Assembly: GCF_900116375.1 (NCBI RefSeq)
Contig: NZ_UETB01000014.1
Span: 1-64,000 of the forward strand
DNA length: 64,000 bases
Direction: 5' to 3'
Origin: Georgenia satyanarayanai
GTDB lineage: Bacteria > Actinomycetota > Actinomycetes > Actinomycetales > Actinomycetaceae
Shown: positions 37,763-46,144 of the stretch, one piece after another
How positions within the stretch are numbered: the first letter of the stretch is position 1
Layout of the letters: the number at the start of each line of letters is the position of its first letter
Position numbers and translations under genes: made by a program
The notes under the pieces: generated by a model
What the model saw: only the letters and a program-made list of their open reading frames with translations
What the model was told of the DNA's origin: nothing
Databases searched by the model: none

Positions 37763-40402
37763 ATGAAACGAACGCGCATGTGGGCGGCCGGTCTGGCCGG
37801 TGTCCTGGTCGCCGGAAGCGTGGCGACCCCAGCCATCGGTGCCGCCGAGGCACAGCCCGAGGGCGCCGCAGTGGCGGTGCTGGAGCAGGAGGACGCAGCC
37901 GAGGAGGGCGACGCCGAGCTCGAGGAGGACCAGACGCCCTCCGACACCGAGGTGCCTGAGGCTCCGGAGCCCGAGGACACCGAGCCGAGCGCCGCGGAGT
38001 CCGACACCGAGCCGGCTCCCGCCGACGAGACCGACGCCGAGCCCGACCCGCTCCTCGAGGAGACGGTCGAGCCGCAGCCTACCGAGGAGCCCGACACCCC
38101 GACCGCCGAAGAGCCCGCCGATCCCGGCGAGGAGGAGACCGACACCGGCTCCGGCGACGGGCTGCCCAAGTACGTGGGCAATGGCCCCGGCAAGGACGAC
38201 GCCAGCGAGGTCGAGGACACCGAGGAGCTGCCGGACTACTGGCGCGAGGCGTCCCTCCCTGTGCCGCCGACCTTCAAGGATCTGCCCGGCACCGAGGACG
38301 ACACGATCTCCTTCATCCTCCACCACGGGCTGGAGTACCAGGTGAAGGTCGACGACGAGTGGGTGCCCCTGTACGGCGCCACATGGCGGGCGAGGCAGTT
38401 CGCCGAGTACGTCGACGGCAAGGCGACCATCCACATGCGCGTCGTCGTCGCCGAGGGCTTCCGCCCCCAGCCCGAGTGGGACGAGCAGCGGTCGGAGTGG
38501 ACGAAGGTCTTCACCGACGCCGAGGAGCTCACCACGGTGGACTTCGTGGCGCCCACCCGCCACGACGCCCCCGGGCACACAGGCGACGTCGTCATCATCC
38601 CCGACGCGCCGGGCCTGCAGTACTACATCGGCACCGGACACGAGCCCGCCGCCCCCGGCACCCACAACGTCGGCCACTTCTACAACGGCGACCCCGAGTG
38701 GATCAGCTACTCGGTGCCCGTGCGCGTGGAGGTCCTGGCGGGCTACGTGCTGAACGGCGACGACGACGGCCGCGACCTGACCCTCCCGTTCCGCGGGGAC
38801 GAGTACTCCGAGGACCGCGGGGAGGAGCAGCTCATCGAGTTCGTCAACCCCGAGATCATCGACCTCGACGGCACCGAGAACGACGCCGTCGTCATCCCCG
38901 ACGTCGAGGGGCTGCGCTACCAGATCGGCCACCTTTCCGAGGTCGACCCTGGCACCTACCTCATCGGGGAGCGGGCCACCGACGACGGTGAGGACCGCTA
39001 CTCGGTGTTCGTCTCGGCATCCCCGCTCGCGGGGTACTACTTCGACGGAGCCGAGTCCAAGGGCTTCGAGGCGCGCTTCACCAAGGAGCTCGTCGCCGAC
39101 CTGCCGAACGTCTCCGCTGTCGACAACCCGGGCCTGGAGACCGACTACCTCATCCTCGGTGAGGCACGCGGCATCACCTACGTCATCGACGGCGAGGAGT
39201 GGCCGGCGGGCACCTATTCCGTCCCGGTGGAGGCGTACACCAGCAACCACGGGACCGCGGTCTTCTACGAGGTCGACGTCCTCGTGCAGGAGGGGTACGA
39301 CATCCCCGGCTTCTACGACTTCACCCCGGGCCTGTACGACACCTCCGCCGCCCTCTATCGCCAGGTGCCCACTCCTGAGCCGGTCGACCCGGGCGACGGC
39401 GAAGACCCGGGCGACGGCGACGAGCAGCCTGGCAGCGACGATCCCGTCGTGGTCGACCTGCCCGCCGTCGAGCGCATCGTCGTCGACGGCGCCGAGGGCT
39501 ACGCCCTTCCGCAGTTCAGCGGCGGCTTCGACTGGTTCGTCAACGGCACCGACGTCGCAACCCTCGCCGAGCACGGCTGGGCGAACTTCGTGCCCGCACC
39601 CGGCGGCGGCTTCTCCGTCGCGACCACCGGTGGCCTCTACCAGGTGACGACCGAGACCCTCGAGGTCGACAGCATCGACGACATCGTCATCGCCGCCCGC
39701 GCCCACGACGGGTACACCCTGTCGACCGGCGGGGGAGAGCCGGCCGAGACCGTGTACGTCCACGACTCCCGCCAGGACGCGGAGATCGCCGCCCCGACCG
39801 TGAACGACGGCCCGGGCCGTGAGGACTCCTACACGATCCCCGACGTCCCGGGCCTGGTGTTCCTCGACATCGACGAGACCCCCGTGGCTCCGGGCACCTA
39901 CCCGGTGACCGCTGAGTACGTCGACGGCGTCGCCTCCGAGTGGCTCTTCGCCACGGCGCTGCCTGGCTACCGCCTCACCTTCGGCGGCGAGGTCGGCGAC
40001 TCTGAGCCCGGCGAGGCAGCCATCTTCCACGTCGAGCTCACGTTCACCGACGTCCCCGGCCCGGAGGGCGGAGACGACGAGGACGAGGAGACCGGTGAGG
40101 ACGAGGGTTCCACGCCCGGCGACGGGGAAGGCGAGCCCGGCACGCCCGACACCGGTGACAGCAACGACGGGGGCACCACTCCCGTCGTCATCACCCCCGT
40201 GGACGACAGCGACGAGGACACCCCGCCCACCGGTGGCAAGCCCGCTGACGCAGGCGACCCGCCTGGCGCGCCGAAGGTCGGCGAGACGGACAAGCTCGCC
40301 GACACCGGCGCCGGTCAGGCCGGCGCCCTCGCAGCCGTCAGCAGCAGCCTCATCCTGGCCGCGTGGTTGGTCCTGCGCGGACGCCGCGACCAGGTCATCT
40401 GA
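37763..40402 (+). CDS. Large wall-anchored modular surface protein with LADTG signal
   Basis: 879 residues, no family I can name. Signal peptide (MKRTRMWAAGLAGVLVAGSVA...AIGA), then an acidic Glu/Pro/Thr-rich stalk to about residue 150. From about 165 to 560 come four diverged modules of roughly 90 residues sharing DD.xxIPDxxGLxYxI, PGTYxV and GYxLxG. About residues 564-675 form a different module (VDGAEGYALPQFSGGFDWFVNG), then another IPD-type module from 676, a second acidic linker, LADTG at 845-849, a hydrophobic helix and RGRR. The LAxTG signal fits the class E sortase at 26885. No catalytic motif seen; adhesin or structural wall protein is my guess. The ribosome site is weak and the frame is open upstream to 37376. 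Confidence 0.8.
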   Translation: MKRTRMWAAGLAGVLVAGSVATPAIGAAEAQPEGAAVAVLEQEDAAEEGDAELEEDQTPSDTEVPEAPEPEDTEPSAAESDTEPAPADETDAEPDPLLEETVEPQPTEEPDTPTAEEPADPGEEETDTGSGDGLPKYVGNGPGKDDASEVEDTEELPDYWREASLPVPPTFKDLPGTEDDTISFILHHGLEYQVKVDDEWVPLYGATWRARQFAEYVDGKATIHMRVVVAEGFRPQPEWDEQRSEWTKVFTDAEELTTVDFVAPTRHDAPGHTGDVVIIPDAPGLQYYIGTGHEPAAPGTHNVGHFYNGDPEWISYSVPVRVEVLAGYVLNGDDDGRDLTLPFRGDEYSEDRGEEQLIEFVNPEIIDLDGTENDAVVIPDVEGLRYQIGHLSEVDPGTYLIGERATDDGEDRYSVFVSASPLAGYYFDGAESKGFEARFTKELVADLPNVSAVDNPGLETDYLILGEARGITYVIDGEEWPAGTYSVPVEAYTSNHGTAVFYEVDVLVQEGYDIPGFYDFTPGLYDTSAALYRQVPTPEPVDPGDGEDPGDGDEQPGSDDPVVVDLPAVERIVVDGAEGYALPQFSGGFDWFVNGTDVATLAEHGWANFVPAPGGGFSVATTGGLYQVTTETLEVDSIDDIVIAARAHDGYTLSTGGGEPAETVYVHDSRQDAEIAAPTVNDGPGREDSYTIPDVPGLVFLDIDETPVAPGTYPVTAEYVDGVASEWLFATALPGYRLTFGGEVGDSEPGEAAIFHVELTFTDVPGPEGGDDEDEETGEDEGSTPGDGEGEPGTPDTGDSNDGGTTPVVITPVDDSDEDTPPTGGKPADAGDPPGAPKVGETDKLADTGAGQAGALAAVSSSLILAAWLVLRGRRDQVI

Positions 40403-40421
40403 CCGGCAGCTAGCGACACCT

Positions 40422-40453
40422 GGGCCCCTCCGGCACACCAGCCGGAGGGGCCC
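40422..40453 (+). terminator. Hairpin terminator after surface protein gene
   Basis: Perfect 13-bp stem GGGCCCCTCCGGC / GCCGGAGGGGCCC with a six-base loop, followed by TTC. Confidence 0.82.
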
Positions 40454-40493
40454 TTCGCTGTGCCCAACCCGGCACGCCGCACACAGGCGGGGT

Positions 40494-40617
40494 GTGAGCA
40501 ACGAGACCCAGGCACGCCACCAGCAGGCTCCCCGGTCGGCGGCCAGTTCGCCGCCACCACCAAGGAGGCCGGGTCTTCGTTGTCCGTCTCGGCGCGGCCC
40601 TCGCTCCTCGCCCTCGG
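40494..40617 (+). pseudogene. Frameshifted remnant with a GGQFA motif
   Basis: GTG at 40494 opens SNETQARHQ; about 30 bases on, the reading continues in another frame with GSPVGGQFAATTKEAGSSLSV. The phrase G(S/T)PxGGQFA is often found near the N termini of small plasmid- or phage-borne actinobacterial proteins, as far as I know. No full-length product remains: the second frame runs to 40693 into the antiporter's 3' end. Likely a decayed mobile-element gene; low confidence. Confidence 0.35.
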
Positions 40618-41718
40618 TCACCCTGACGACCCGGCACGTCGGGCCTCGTCACCTCCGGCGGTACGGCGCCCGCGGCGCAGCCCGACCTCGTAGCTCGTGA
40701 GGACCACGAGGGTGAGCACGGTGATCGGGATGACGAAGAGGAGCATGACGCTGCTGAACTGTGGCAGGGCGTCATGGCCGGCGGAGTCGAGCAGGAGGTA
40801 GACGACGTAGGCGACGTAGTAGGCCACGAACAGCGCCGCCTCCCAGCGCGCCACGCAGAAGCCGGTGAAGGCTACGGGCAGCAGGGCGAGGGCGACGGCG
40901 ATCATCACCGGGAGGTCGAAGCGCACGGCTCCGGGCTCCACCGGGACGCCGCCGGGCGAGAGACCAGCCGCGATGCCCATGACGGCGCCGATGTTGAAGA
41001 TGTTGCTCCCCACGACGTTTCCCACCGCCATCTCCACGTTCCCGCGGAGCGCGGCGATGACCGATGTCGCCAGCTCGGGCAGAGAGGTGCCCACGGCGAC
41101 GACCGTCAGGCCGATGACGAGCTCGCTGAGGCCGAGGGCGGTGGCGACGTCCGTGGCGCCGACGACGAGCCACCGCGCCCCGACGACGAGCAGCGCGACA
41201 CCGACGGCGACGAGGAGAGCGTTCAGCCAGGGGCTCCCCGGGCGGGCCGGCGTGTCGTCGTCAGTGTCGTGGTTGCTGCCGCGGGTGGCGACGACGCGCC
41301 ACGCGACGTATCCGACGAGGAGGGCCAGCAGCACGAGGCCGTCGAGCCTGCTCACCGAGCCCCCGAGGCTGAGGAGGAGGAGCAGCACCGACATCCCGAC
41401 CATCACCGGGACGTCCTGCCGGATGACCGGGCGGTGCACGGCGACCGGCAGGATCAGGCCGGCCGCGCCGAGGACGAGCAGGACGTTGGTGATGTTGCTG
41501 CCCACGACGTTCCCGACGGCCAGCCCGGGGCTGCCGGACAGGCTCGCGTCCACCGTGACAGCGAGCTCGGGCGCCGACGTGGCGAAGGAGACCACCGTCA
41601 GGCCGACGACCAGCCGGGACATCCCGAAGGAGCGCGCCAGCGCCCCCGCCCCGCGCACGAGCAGCTCGCCGCCGACGACGAGGACGGCGAACCCACCGAG
41701 CAGGAGCAGGACGGTCAC
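40618..41718 (-). CDS. Calcium/sodium antiporter, CaCA family (YrbG type)
   Basis: 366 residues, about ten membrane helices in two homologous halves. Alpha-repeat motifs: SFATSAPELAVTVDASL with GNVVGSNITNVLLVLG in the first half, and VAVGTSLPELATSVIAAL with GNVVGSNIFNIGAVMG in the second. These are the ion-binding elements of K+-dependent or -independent Na+/Ca2+ exchangers. GTG start at 41718 with a poor ribosome site (GGTCGGG). Its 3' end abuts the GGQFA remnant. Confidence 0.9.
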   Translation of the reverse strand: MTVLLLLGGFAVLVVGGELLVRGAGALARSFGMSRLVVGLTVVSFATSAPELAVTVDASLSGSPGLAVGNVVGSNITNVLLVLGAAGLILPVAVHRPVIRQDVPVMVGMSVLLLLLSLGGSVSRLDGLVLLALLVGYVAWRVVATRGSNHDTDDDTPARPGSPWLNALLVAVGVALLVVGARWLVVGATDVATALGLSELVIGLTVVAVGTSLPELATSVIAALRGNVEMAVGNVVGSNIFNIGAVMGIAAGLSPGGVPVEPGAVRFDLPVMIAVALALLPVAFTGFCVARWEAALFVAYYVAYVVYLLLDSAGHDALPQFSSVMLLFVIPITVLTLVVLTSYEVGLRRGRRTAGGDEARRAGSSG

Positions 41719-42204
41719 CCCGACCAGCCTGCCGCAAGGCGGCGGGATCGACCTGCGGGACGACGCCGCGCTCCTCGGGACGAGCACGACGACGCACGTC
41801 GAGGCCTCAACTCGTGGGACCGGCGACCGATGGACTGGGCACGGGAGTGGATCGGCCACTCGCGGACGGAGCCGCTGAGGGAGACGGTCGATGAGGCGAG
41901 CACGGCTGTACCTGAGGCCGATCGCCGCCGACCCCGACCTCGAGCCACTCCCCACCCGCCGGGAGGTCGCCCCGGACGGCGATGCCCCCGCCGTTCGTGC
42001 GTCGGCCACCGGCAGCGTTCTCCCGGTACCTGCACCGCCACCCCCCGGCGCAGGTCCGGGGCGACGTGGGGGAAGTGGGCGCGGCGCCCGCGAGGTCCTC
42101 GCCCAGCTGCTCGCCGCGACCTCTTGAAGTCGGCCCGAGCCTGCCGATAGGTCCGGTGGGCGCGTCAGCGCCCCCTTCTGCCTGACGTCCCTGGGGAGCC
42201 CGCC
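41719..42204. other. Gap of about 490 bp without a convincing gene
   Basis: Short open frames exist on the plus strand (for example MRRARLYLRPIAADPDLEPLP from 41891), but none has a recognisable domain or a good ribosome site. It must hold the promoters of the divergent antiporter and second surface-protein genes, and may be decayed coding DNA. Confidence 0.5.
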
Positions 42205-43497
42205 GTGATCAGCGCCAGCGCATGGTCGAGCCGATGGGCTGCCGGCACGGCGGCCCTCCTCCTCGCCGGCGGCAGCGCCCTTCCCGGTGACGACCTCCAG
42301 CCGCCGGAGACCGACCCGGCTCCTCCTGTCGGCGCTCCCACCGAGGAGACTCCCGAGCCCGAGGTCCCGGAGCAGCCCGACCGGGACGACCCCACGGACG
42401 GTCCCACGGACGGCGGCCCGGCGGTTCCTCCGGCGGACGGACCGTCCGTGGACGAACCTCCCGCTGAGGAGCCGCCGCTCGACGAGCTGCCCGTCGAGGA
42501 GCCGCCGGCCGAGGACGGCCCGGACGAGGAGCCACCGGCCGAGGACGGCCCGACCGAGGAGGCGCCCGAGGAGGAGGCGCCCAGCGAGGAGACGGAGCCG
42601 GTCGGCCCCGTTCTCGTCGTCGTGCCCGAGCCTGTCCGCGGCGTCGTCGACGGCGCTCCCGGCTACGTCCTGCCTCTCGGGGACGGAGGCTTCACCTGGC
42701 TCGTCGACGGCGTGCGCGTCGACGAGCTCGGCGCCGCCGCTCGGCTCGTCGAGTCGCCCGGCGGAGGTTGGTACGAGCTCAGCGCCGCCGCTCTCGGCGC
42801 GGACGTCGAGCGGCTCGTGCTCGCCGTCGTCGCCGCCCCCGGACACGCGCTGCTCGCGCCGGACGGGACGACCTCCCTCGTCCGCGCCGTCCTCGACCCC
42901 CGGGCCCCGTCCGCGCTCGTCGCCCCCACCGCGCTCGACGGCGAGGGGCGTGAGGACGCCGTCGTCGTGCCCGAAGCCACCACCCAGGTGGTGCGCGACG
43001 CCGCCGGCGAGGTCCTCGACGCCGGCATCCACCCGGTCACGGCCGAGTACGTCGACGGCGAGGCCACGGTCACCCTGACCGTCACCGCCGCCGAGGGGCA
43101 CCGCCTCGAGGTCGGCGGCCTCCCGGTCGAGGCCGTCCCGGGCGCGGGGGGCCCCGTCGAGGTGGTTCTCGTGCTCACCGACGTGCCACCCGCCACGGCC
43201 GAGCCGGCTCCGTCCCCTGAGGAGCCGCCGGCGCCGGCGGTGGCCGAGGCGCCCGCCGAGGTCCCGGCGCGCGACCCGGCGGAGGAGTCGGGCGGGCATC
43301 TCGCGCTCGCCGCACCGCTGGTCACCGTTCCTCCGGCCGCCCCCGAGCCGGCCGCGGAGGACGTGGACGTGATGGAGCCGGTCGAGGCGCTCGCGGAGCT
43401 GCCGGAGTCGGGCCCCGAGGGCCTGGGCCTCATGGTCATGCTCGGCGGTCTCCTGCTCGGCGGCTCGTGGCTCGCCCTCGGGATGCGCGGGGAGTGA
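42205..43497 (+). CDS. Second wall-anchored surface protein, related to the 879-residue one
   Basis: 430 residues from GTG 42205, after GGGGAG. Signal peptide (SSRWAAGTAALLLAGGSALPG), an acidic Pro/Glu-rich stalk to about residue 130 with repeated PPAEDGP, then two modules. VVDGAPGYVLPLGDGGFTWL matches VVDGAEGYALPQFSGGFDWF of the larger protein, and GREDAVVVPE...PVTAEYVDGEA matches GREDSYTIPD...PVTAEYVDGVA. The C terminus has LPESG at residues 399-403, a hydrophobic helix and MRGE, a sortase signal of LPxTG type. The two proteins therefore share a C-terminal two-module unit in the same order. No function can be assigned. Confidence 0.78.
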   Translation: MISASAWSSRWAAGTAALLLAGGSALPGDDLQPPETDPAPPVGAPTEETPEPEVPEQPDRDDPTDGPTDGGPAVPPADGPSVDEPPAEEPPLDELPVEEPPAEDGPDEEPPAEDGPTEEAPEEEAPSEETEPVGPVLVVVPEPVRGVVDGAPGYVLPLGDGGFTWLVDGVRVDELGAAARLVESPGGGWYELSAAALGADVERLVLAVVAAPGHALLAPDGTTSLVRAVLDPRAPSALVAPTALDGEGREDAVVVPEATTQVVRDAAGEVLDAGIHPVTAEYVDGEATVTLTVTAAEGHRLEVGGLPVEAVPGAGGPVEVVLVLTDVPPATAEPAPSPEEPPAPAVAEAPAEVPARDPAEESGGHLALAAPLVTVPPAAPEPAAEDVDVMEPVEALAELPESGPEGLGLMVMLGGLLLGGSWLALGMRGE

Positions 43498-43534
43498 CCC
43501 GGCGCAGCCTGCGCGCCGCACCTACGATGGCGTC

Positions 43535-44005
43535 ATGCCTCGCATCGCCACCGCCGACCGCGTGACCCGCGAGGAGCTCCTCGCCTTCGTGCAGGACCGG
43601 CACCACCTCGTCCTGCTCACCAGCCGGGCCGACGGACGCCCCCAGCTCTCGCCCGTCTCCGGCGGTGTCGACACCGAGGGCAGGATCGTCATCTCCACCT
43701 ACCCGGACCGCGCCAAGGCGGTGAACCTCCGGCGCAACCCCGCGGCGTCCGTCCTCGTGCTCTCCGACGACTGGGACGACGCGTGGGTGCAGGTGGACGG
43801 GACCGTGGAGGTGCTGGACATGCCCTCGCCCGAGGCCGAGAACGGGCTGGTCGAGTACTACCGCTGCATCGCGGGCGAGCACCCCGACTGGGCCGAGTAC
43901 CGCGACGCCATGCGCCGCCAGGGCAAGTCGCTGCTGCGGATCACCGTCACCGGGTGGGGGCCGGTGGCCACCGGCGGCTTCCCGCCCGACCGCGCCCCCG
44001 CCTGA
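43535..44005 (+). CDS. PPOX-class (F420/FMN-binding split-barrel) oxidoreductase
   Basis: 156 residues: RHHLVLLTSRADGRPQLSPVSGGVD, VISTYPDRAKAVNLRRNPAASVLVL and VQVDGTVEVLDMP follow the split beta-barrel pattern of pyridoxamine-phosphate-oxidase-like proteins; actinobacterial members often bind F420. Substrate unknown. ATG start; monocistronic in appearance. Confidence 0.88.
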   Translation: MPRIATADRVTREELLAFVQDRHHLVLLTSRADGRPQLSPVSGGVDTEGRIVISTYPDRAKAVNLRRNPAASVLVLSDDWDDAWVQVDGTVEVLDMPSPEAENGLVEYYRCIAGEHPDWAEYRDAMRRQGKSLLRITVTGWGPVATGGFPPDRAPA

Positions 44006-44332
44006 GGAACGGTCGCCGGGCGGCAGATCACCGCGTCGTCGTGCGGAAAACCGGCGATCGCATGCCCGAACTCTCGCCGGCCGTTTAGGGAATTTTGACC
44101 GAACTTGCTAGTGTCCCTCGGGTTGGTCGGCGCCCGCGCCCCCCGCTCGCAGACGGCTGGAGGGCTTGCCTGGGCACGCTGACCGGGCTTCCTGGCCCGA
44201 TGTCGGGGAGCCGCACGCCCGGTGTGCACGGATGCCCGGAGGTCGCCCCGTGAGGCGGTTCCGGCAGTCCGCCGCGCCCGCGTGCCCGGAGAACCGCGAG
44301 GCCGCCCGGGGCCCGCCGAGGAGAGGAAGTCC
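44006..44332 (+). other. Long leader region upstream of the symporter gene
   Basis: 327 bp without a gene. A less G+C-rich promoter-like block (TTTAGGGAATTTTGACC...TAGTGT, about 44084-44114) is followed by roughly 220 bp of G+C-rich leader with several possible stems (for example GCCCGG..CCGGGC) before GAGGAGAGGAAG. I compared it by eye with guanidine, TPP and glycine riboswitch signatures and found no match. Confidence 0.4.
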
Positions 44333-46015
44333 ATGAGTCCCGAGGGAATTCCAGGCCAGCTGAGTGCTCCCCTCATCATCGCCCTGCTCGTCCTCTTCTA
44401 CGGCGGCACCCTGTTCATCTCCTTCACCATCAGCAGGAAGAAGGAGAACGCCGACGACTACATGACGGCCGGCTCGAAGATCGGTTTCGGCGTCTCCGCC
44501 GCGTCGATGACGGCGACGTGGATCTGGGCCTCCTCGATGTACGCCTCCGCCACCGCCGGGTACACCTACGGCGTCTCCGGGCCCATCCACTACGGGCTGT
44601 GGGGCGCGCTGATGATCCTGTTCATCTACCCCTTCGGGCGGCGCATCCGGAAGGTCGCCCCTCGTGCCCACACGCTCGCCGAGGTCATGTACGCCCGGCA
44701 CGGACGCTCGAGCCAGCTCATGCTGGCCGGCTCCAACGTCCTGGGCAGCGTCATCAGCCTCACCTCGAACTTCATCGCCGGCGGCGCGCTCGTCGCGATG
44801 CTGTCGCCGTTCAGCTTCCAGCAGGGCATCGTCACGATCGCCGGTGGTGTGCTGCTCTACACGCTGTGGTCCGGCTTCCGCGCCTCGGTGCTCACCGACT
44901 TCACCCAGGTCATGGCGATGCTCGGCGCCGTCGTCGTCATCATCCCCGTCGTCTTCTTCGCGGCGGGCGGGCCCGAGCTCTTCACCGCGGGCGCCGCGAA
45001 CGTCACGCCGCAGCAGCAGAGCTTCTTCTCCTCCGACGCCTTCCTCAACCAGGGCGCGCCCTACATCGCGGCGGTCCTCGCCTACGCGATCGGCAACCAG
45101 ACGATCGCGCAGCGGCTCTTCGCCGTCCGTGAGGACCTCATCAAGCCGACCTTCGTCACGGCGACCGTCGGCTACGGCGCGACGATCATCGGGATCGGCA
45201 TGCTCGGCGTCATCGCGCTCTACCTCGGGATCGAGCCGACGGGGGGCGACGTCAACAACCTCATCCCGCAGCTGGCCGCCACCTACCTGGGGCCGGTGCT
45301 GCTCGCCGTCTTCTTCATCATGATCATCGGCGCGCTGTCCTCCACGGCGGACTCCGACCTCTCGGCCCTCAGCTCGATCATGATGGCCGACGTCTACGGC
45401 CAGAACGTCGCCGGCCGGAAGAAGGCCGACCCGCGCACCATGCTGCTCGTCGGGCGGGTGACGATGATCGTGGCGACGGGAGCGGGCCTGTACTTCGCCA
45501 GCGGCCAGCTCAACATCCTGGATCTGCTCGTCTTCGTCGGTGCGCTGTGGGGTGCCCTTGTCTTCCCGGTCATCGCCAGCTTCTACTGGGGCCGGGTGAC
45601 GAACGTGGCGTTCACGGCGGCGACGCTCAGCGCGATCGCACTGTTCGTCCCGGTGCGCTTCGAGCTCGTCCCGATGACCGGGCCGATCGGCCTCCTCGTC
45701 GACGTGCTCGCGGTCATCGGCGTCGGGGTCGTCCTGGGGCTCATGTGCTTCGGCTTCTTCGGGACCCGGGTGGCTCTCGTCGTCGGGGTGCTCGCGACCG
45801 TCGTCGTCGCGCCCTTCGGCATCGGCTTCCTCCACGACTACACGGTCCTCAGCGCCTCGCTCGTCGCGTACTCGGTGAGCACGCTCGTGTGTGTCGCGCT
45901 GACCCTGCGCAACCGCGAGAGCTTCGACTTCTCGCTCATCGCCCGTCGCACGGGCGAGTTCGACGAGGACGACGACGTCCCCACCGCTGACCCCGTCCCC
46001 AACCCCACCCGCTGA
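44333..46015 (+). CDS. Sodium:solute symporter family protein
   Basis: 560 residues, about 13 membrane helices, SSS/SLC5 fold. Seen: N-terminal YGGTLFISFTISRKKENADDYMTAG, WIWASSMYASATAGYTYGVSGP, AYAIGNQTIAQRLFAVR and SSTADSDLSALSSIMMADVY (sodium-site region of helix 8). Closest by feel to the transporters annotated as SSS with a small partner subunit; substrate unknown. ATG at 44333 after GAGGAGAGGAAG. Followed nine bases later by a 39-residue gene. Confidence 0.9.
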   Translation: MSPEGIPGQLSAPLIIALLVLFYGGTLFISFTISRKKENADDYMTAGSKIGFGVSAASMTATWIWASSMYASATAGYTYGVSGPIHYGLWGALMILFIYPFGRRIRKVAPRAHTLAEVMYARHGRSSQLMLAGSNVLGSVISLTSNFIAGGALVAMLSPFSFQQGIVTIAGGVLLYTLWSGFRASVLTDFTQVMAMLGAVVVIIPVVFFAAGGPELFTAGAANVTPQQQSFFSSDAFLNQGAPYIAAVLAYAIGNQTIAQRLFAVREDLIKPTFVTATVGYGATIIGIGMLGVIALYLGIEPTGGDVNNLIPQLAATYLGPVLLAVFFIMIIGALSSTADSDLSALSSIMMADVYGQNVAGRKKADPRTMLLVGRVTMIVATGAGLYFASGQLNILDLLVFVGALWGALVFPVIASFYWGRVTNVAFTAATLSAIALFVPVRFELVPMTGPIGLLVDVLAVIGVGVVLGLMCFGFFGTRVALVVGVLATVVVAPFGIGFLHDYTVLSASLVAYSVSTLVCVALTLRNRESFDFSLIARRTGEFDEDDDVPTADPVPNPTR

Positions 46016-46024
46016 GAGGCAGAC

Positions 46025-46144
46025 ATGCTGACCTTCTACGTACTCATGTGGCCCGCCGTCGTGGCCGGCGTGCTCTTCTTCATCGCCCGAGGTTTCCTCC
46101 GCGACTGGCGTGAGGCGCGCCGTGAGGGGCATCGCCTCATCTGA
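46025..46144 (+). CDS. Putative transporter small subunit
   Basis: 39 residues: one membrane helix (MLTFYVLMWPAVVAGVLFFI) and a basic tail (RGFLRDWREARREGHRLI). Ribosome site GAGAGG. Such peptides accompany SSS transporters in actinobacteria and are thought to be an accessory subunit (family knowledge, not proven). Its last eight bases overlap the 3' end of the convergent POT transporter gene. Confidence 0.82.
   Translation: MLTFYVLMWPAVVAGVLFFIARGFLRDWREARREGHRLI

Noticed and set aside
37694-40621. 975-codon open frame on the minus strand
   Set aside because: Antisense to the 879-residue surface protein, with no start context or domain; the plus strand has signal peptide, modules and sorting signal.
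41891-42127. 78-codon open frame between antiporter and second surface protein
   Set aside because: No ribosome site, Pro/Ala/Arg-rich, no recognisable content; left as unexplained gap.
44120-44330. Possible guanidine (ykkC), TPP or glycine riboswitch before the SSS gene
   Set aside because: The short phrase ACGGATGCCCGGAGG is vaguely ykkC-like, but the other obligatory conserved segments are missing.
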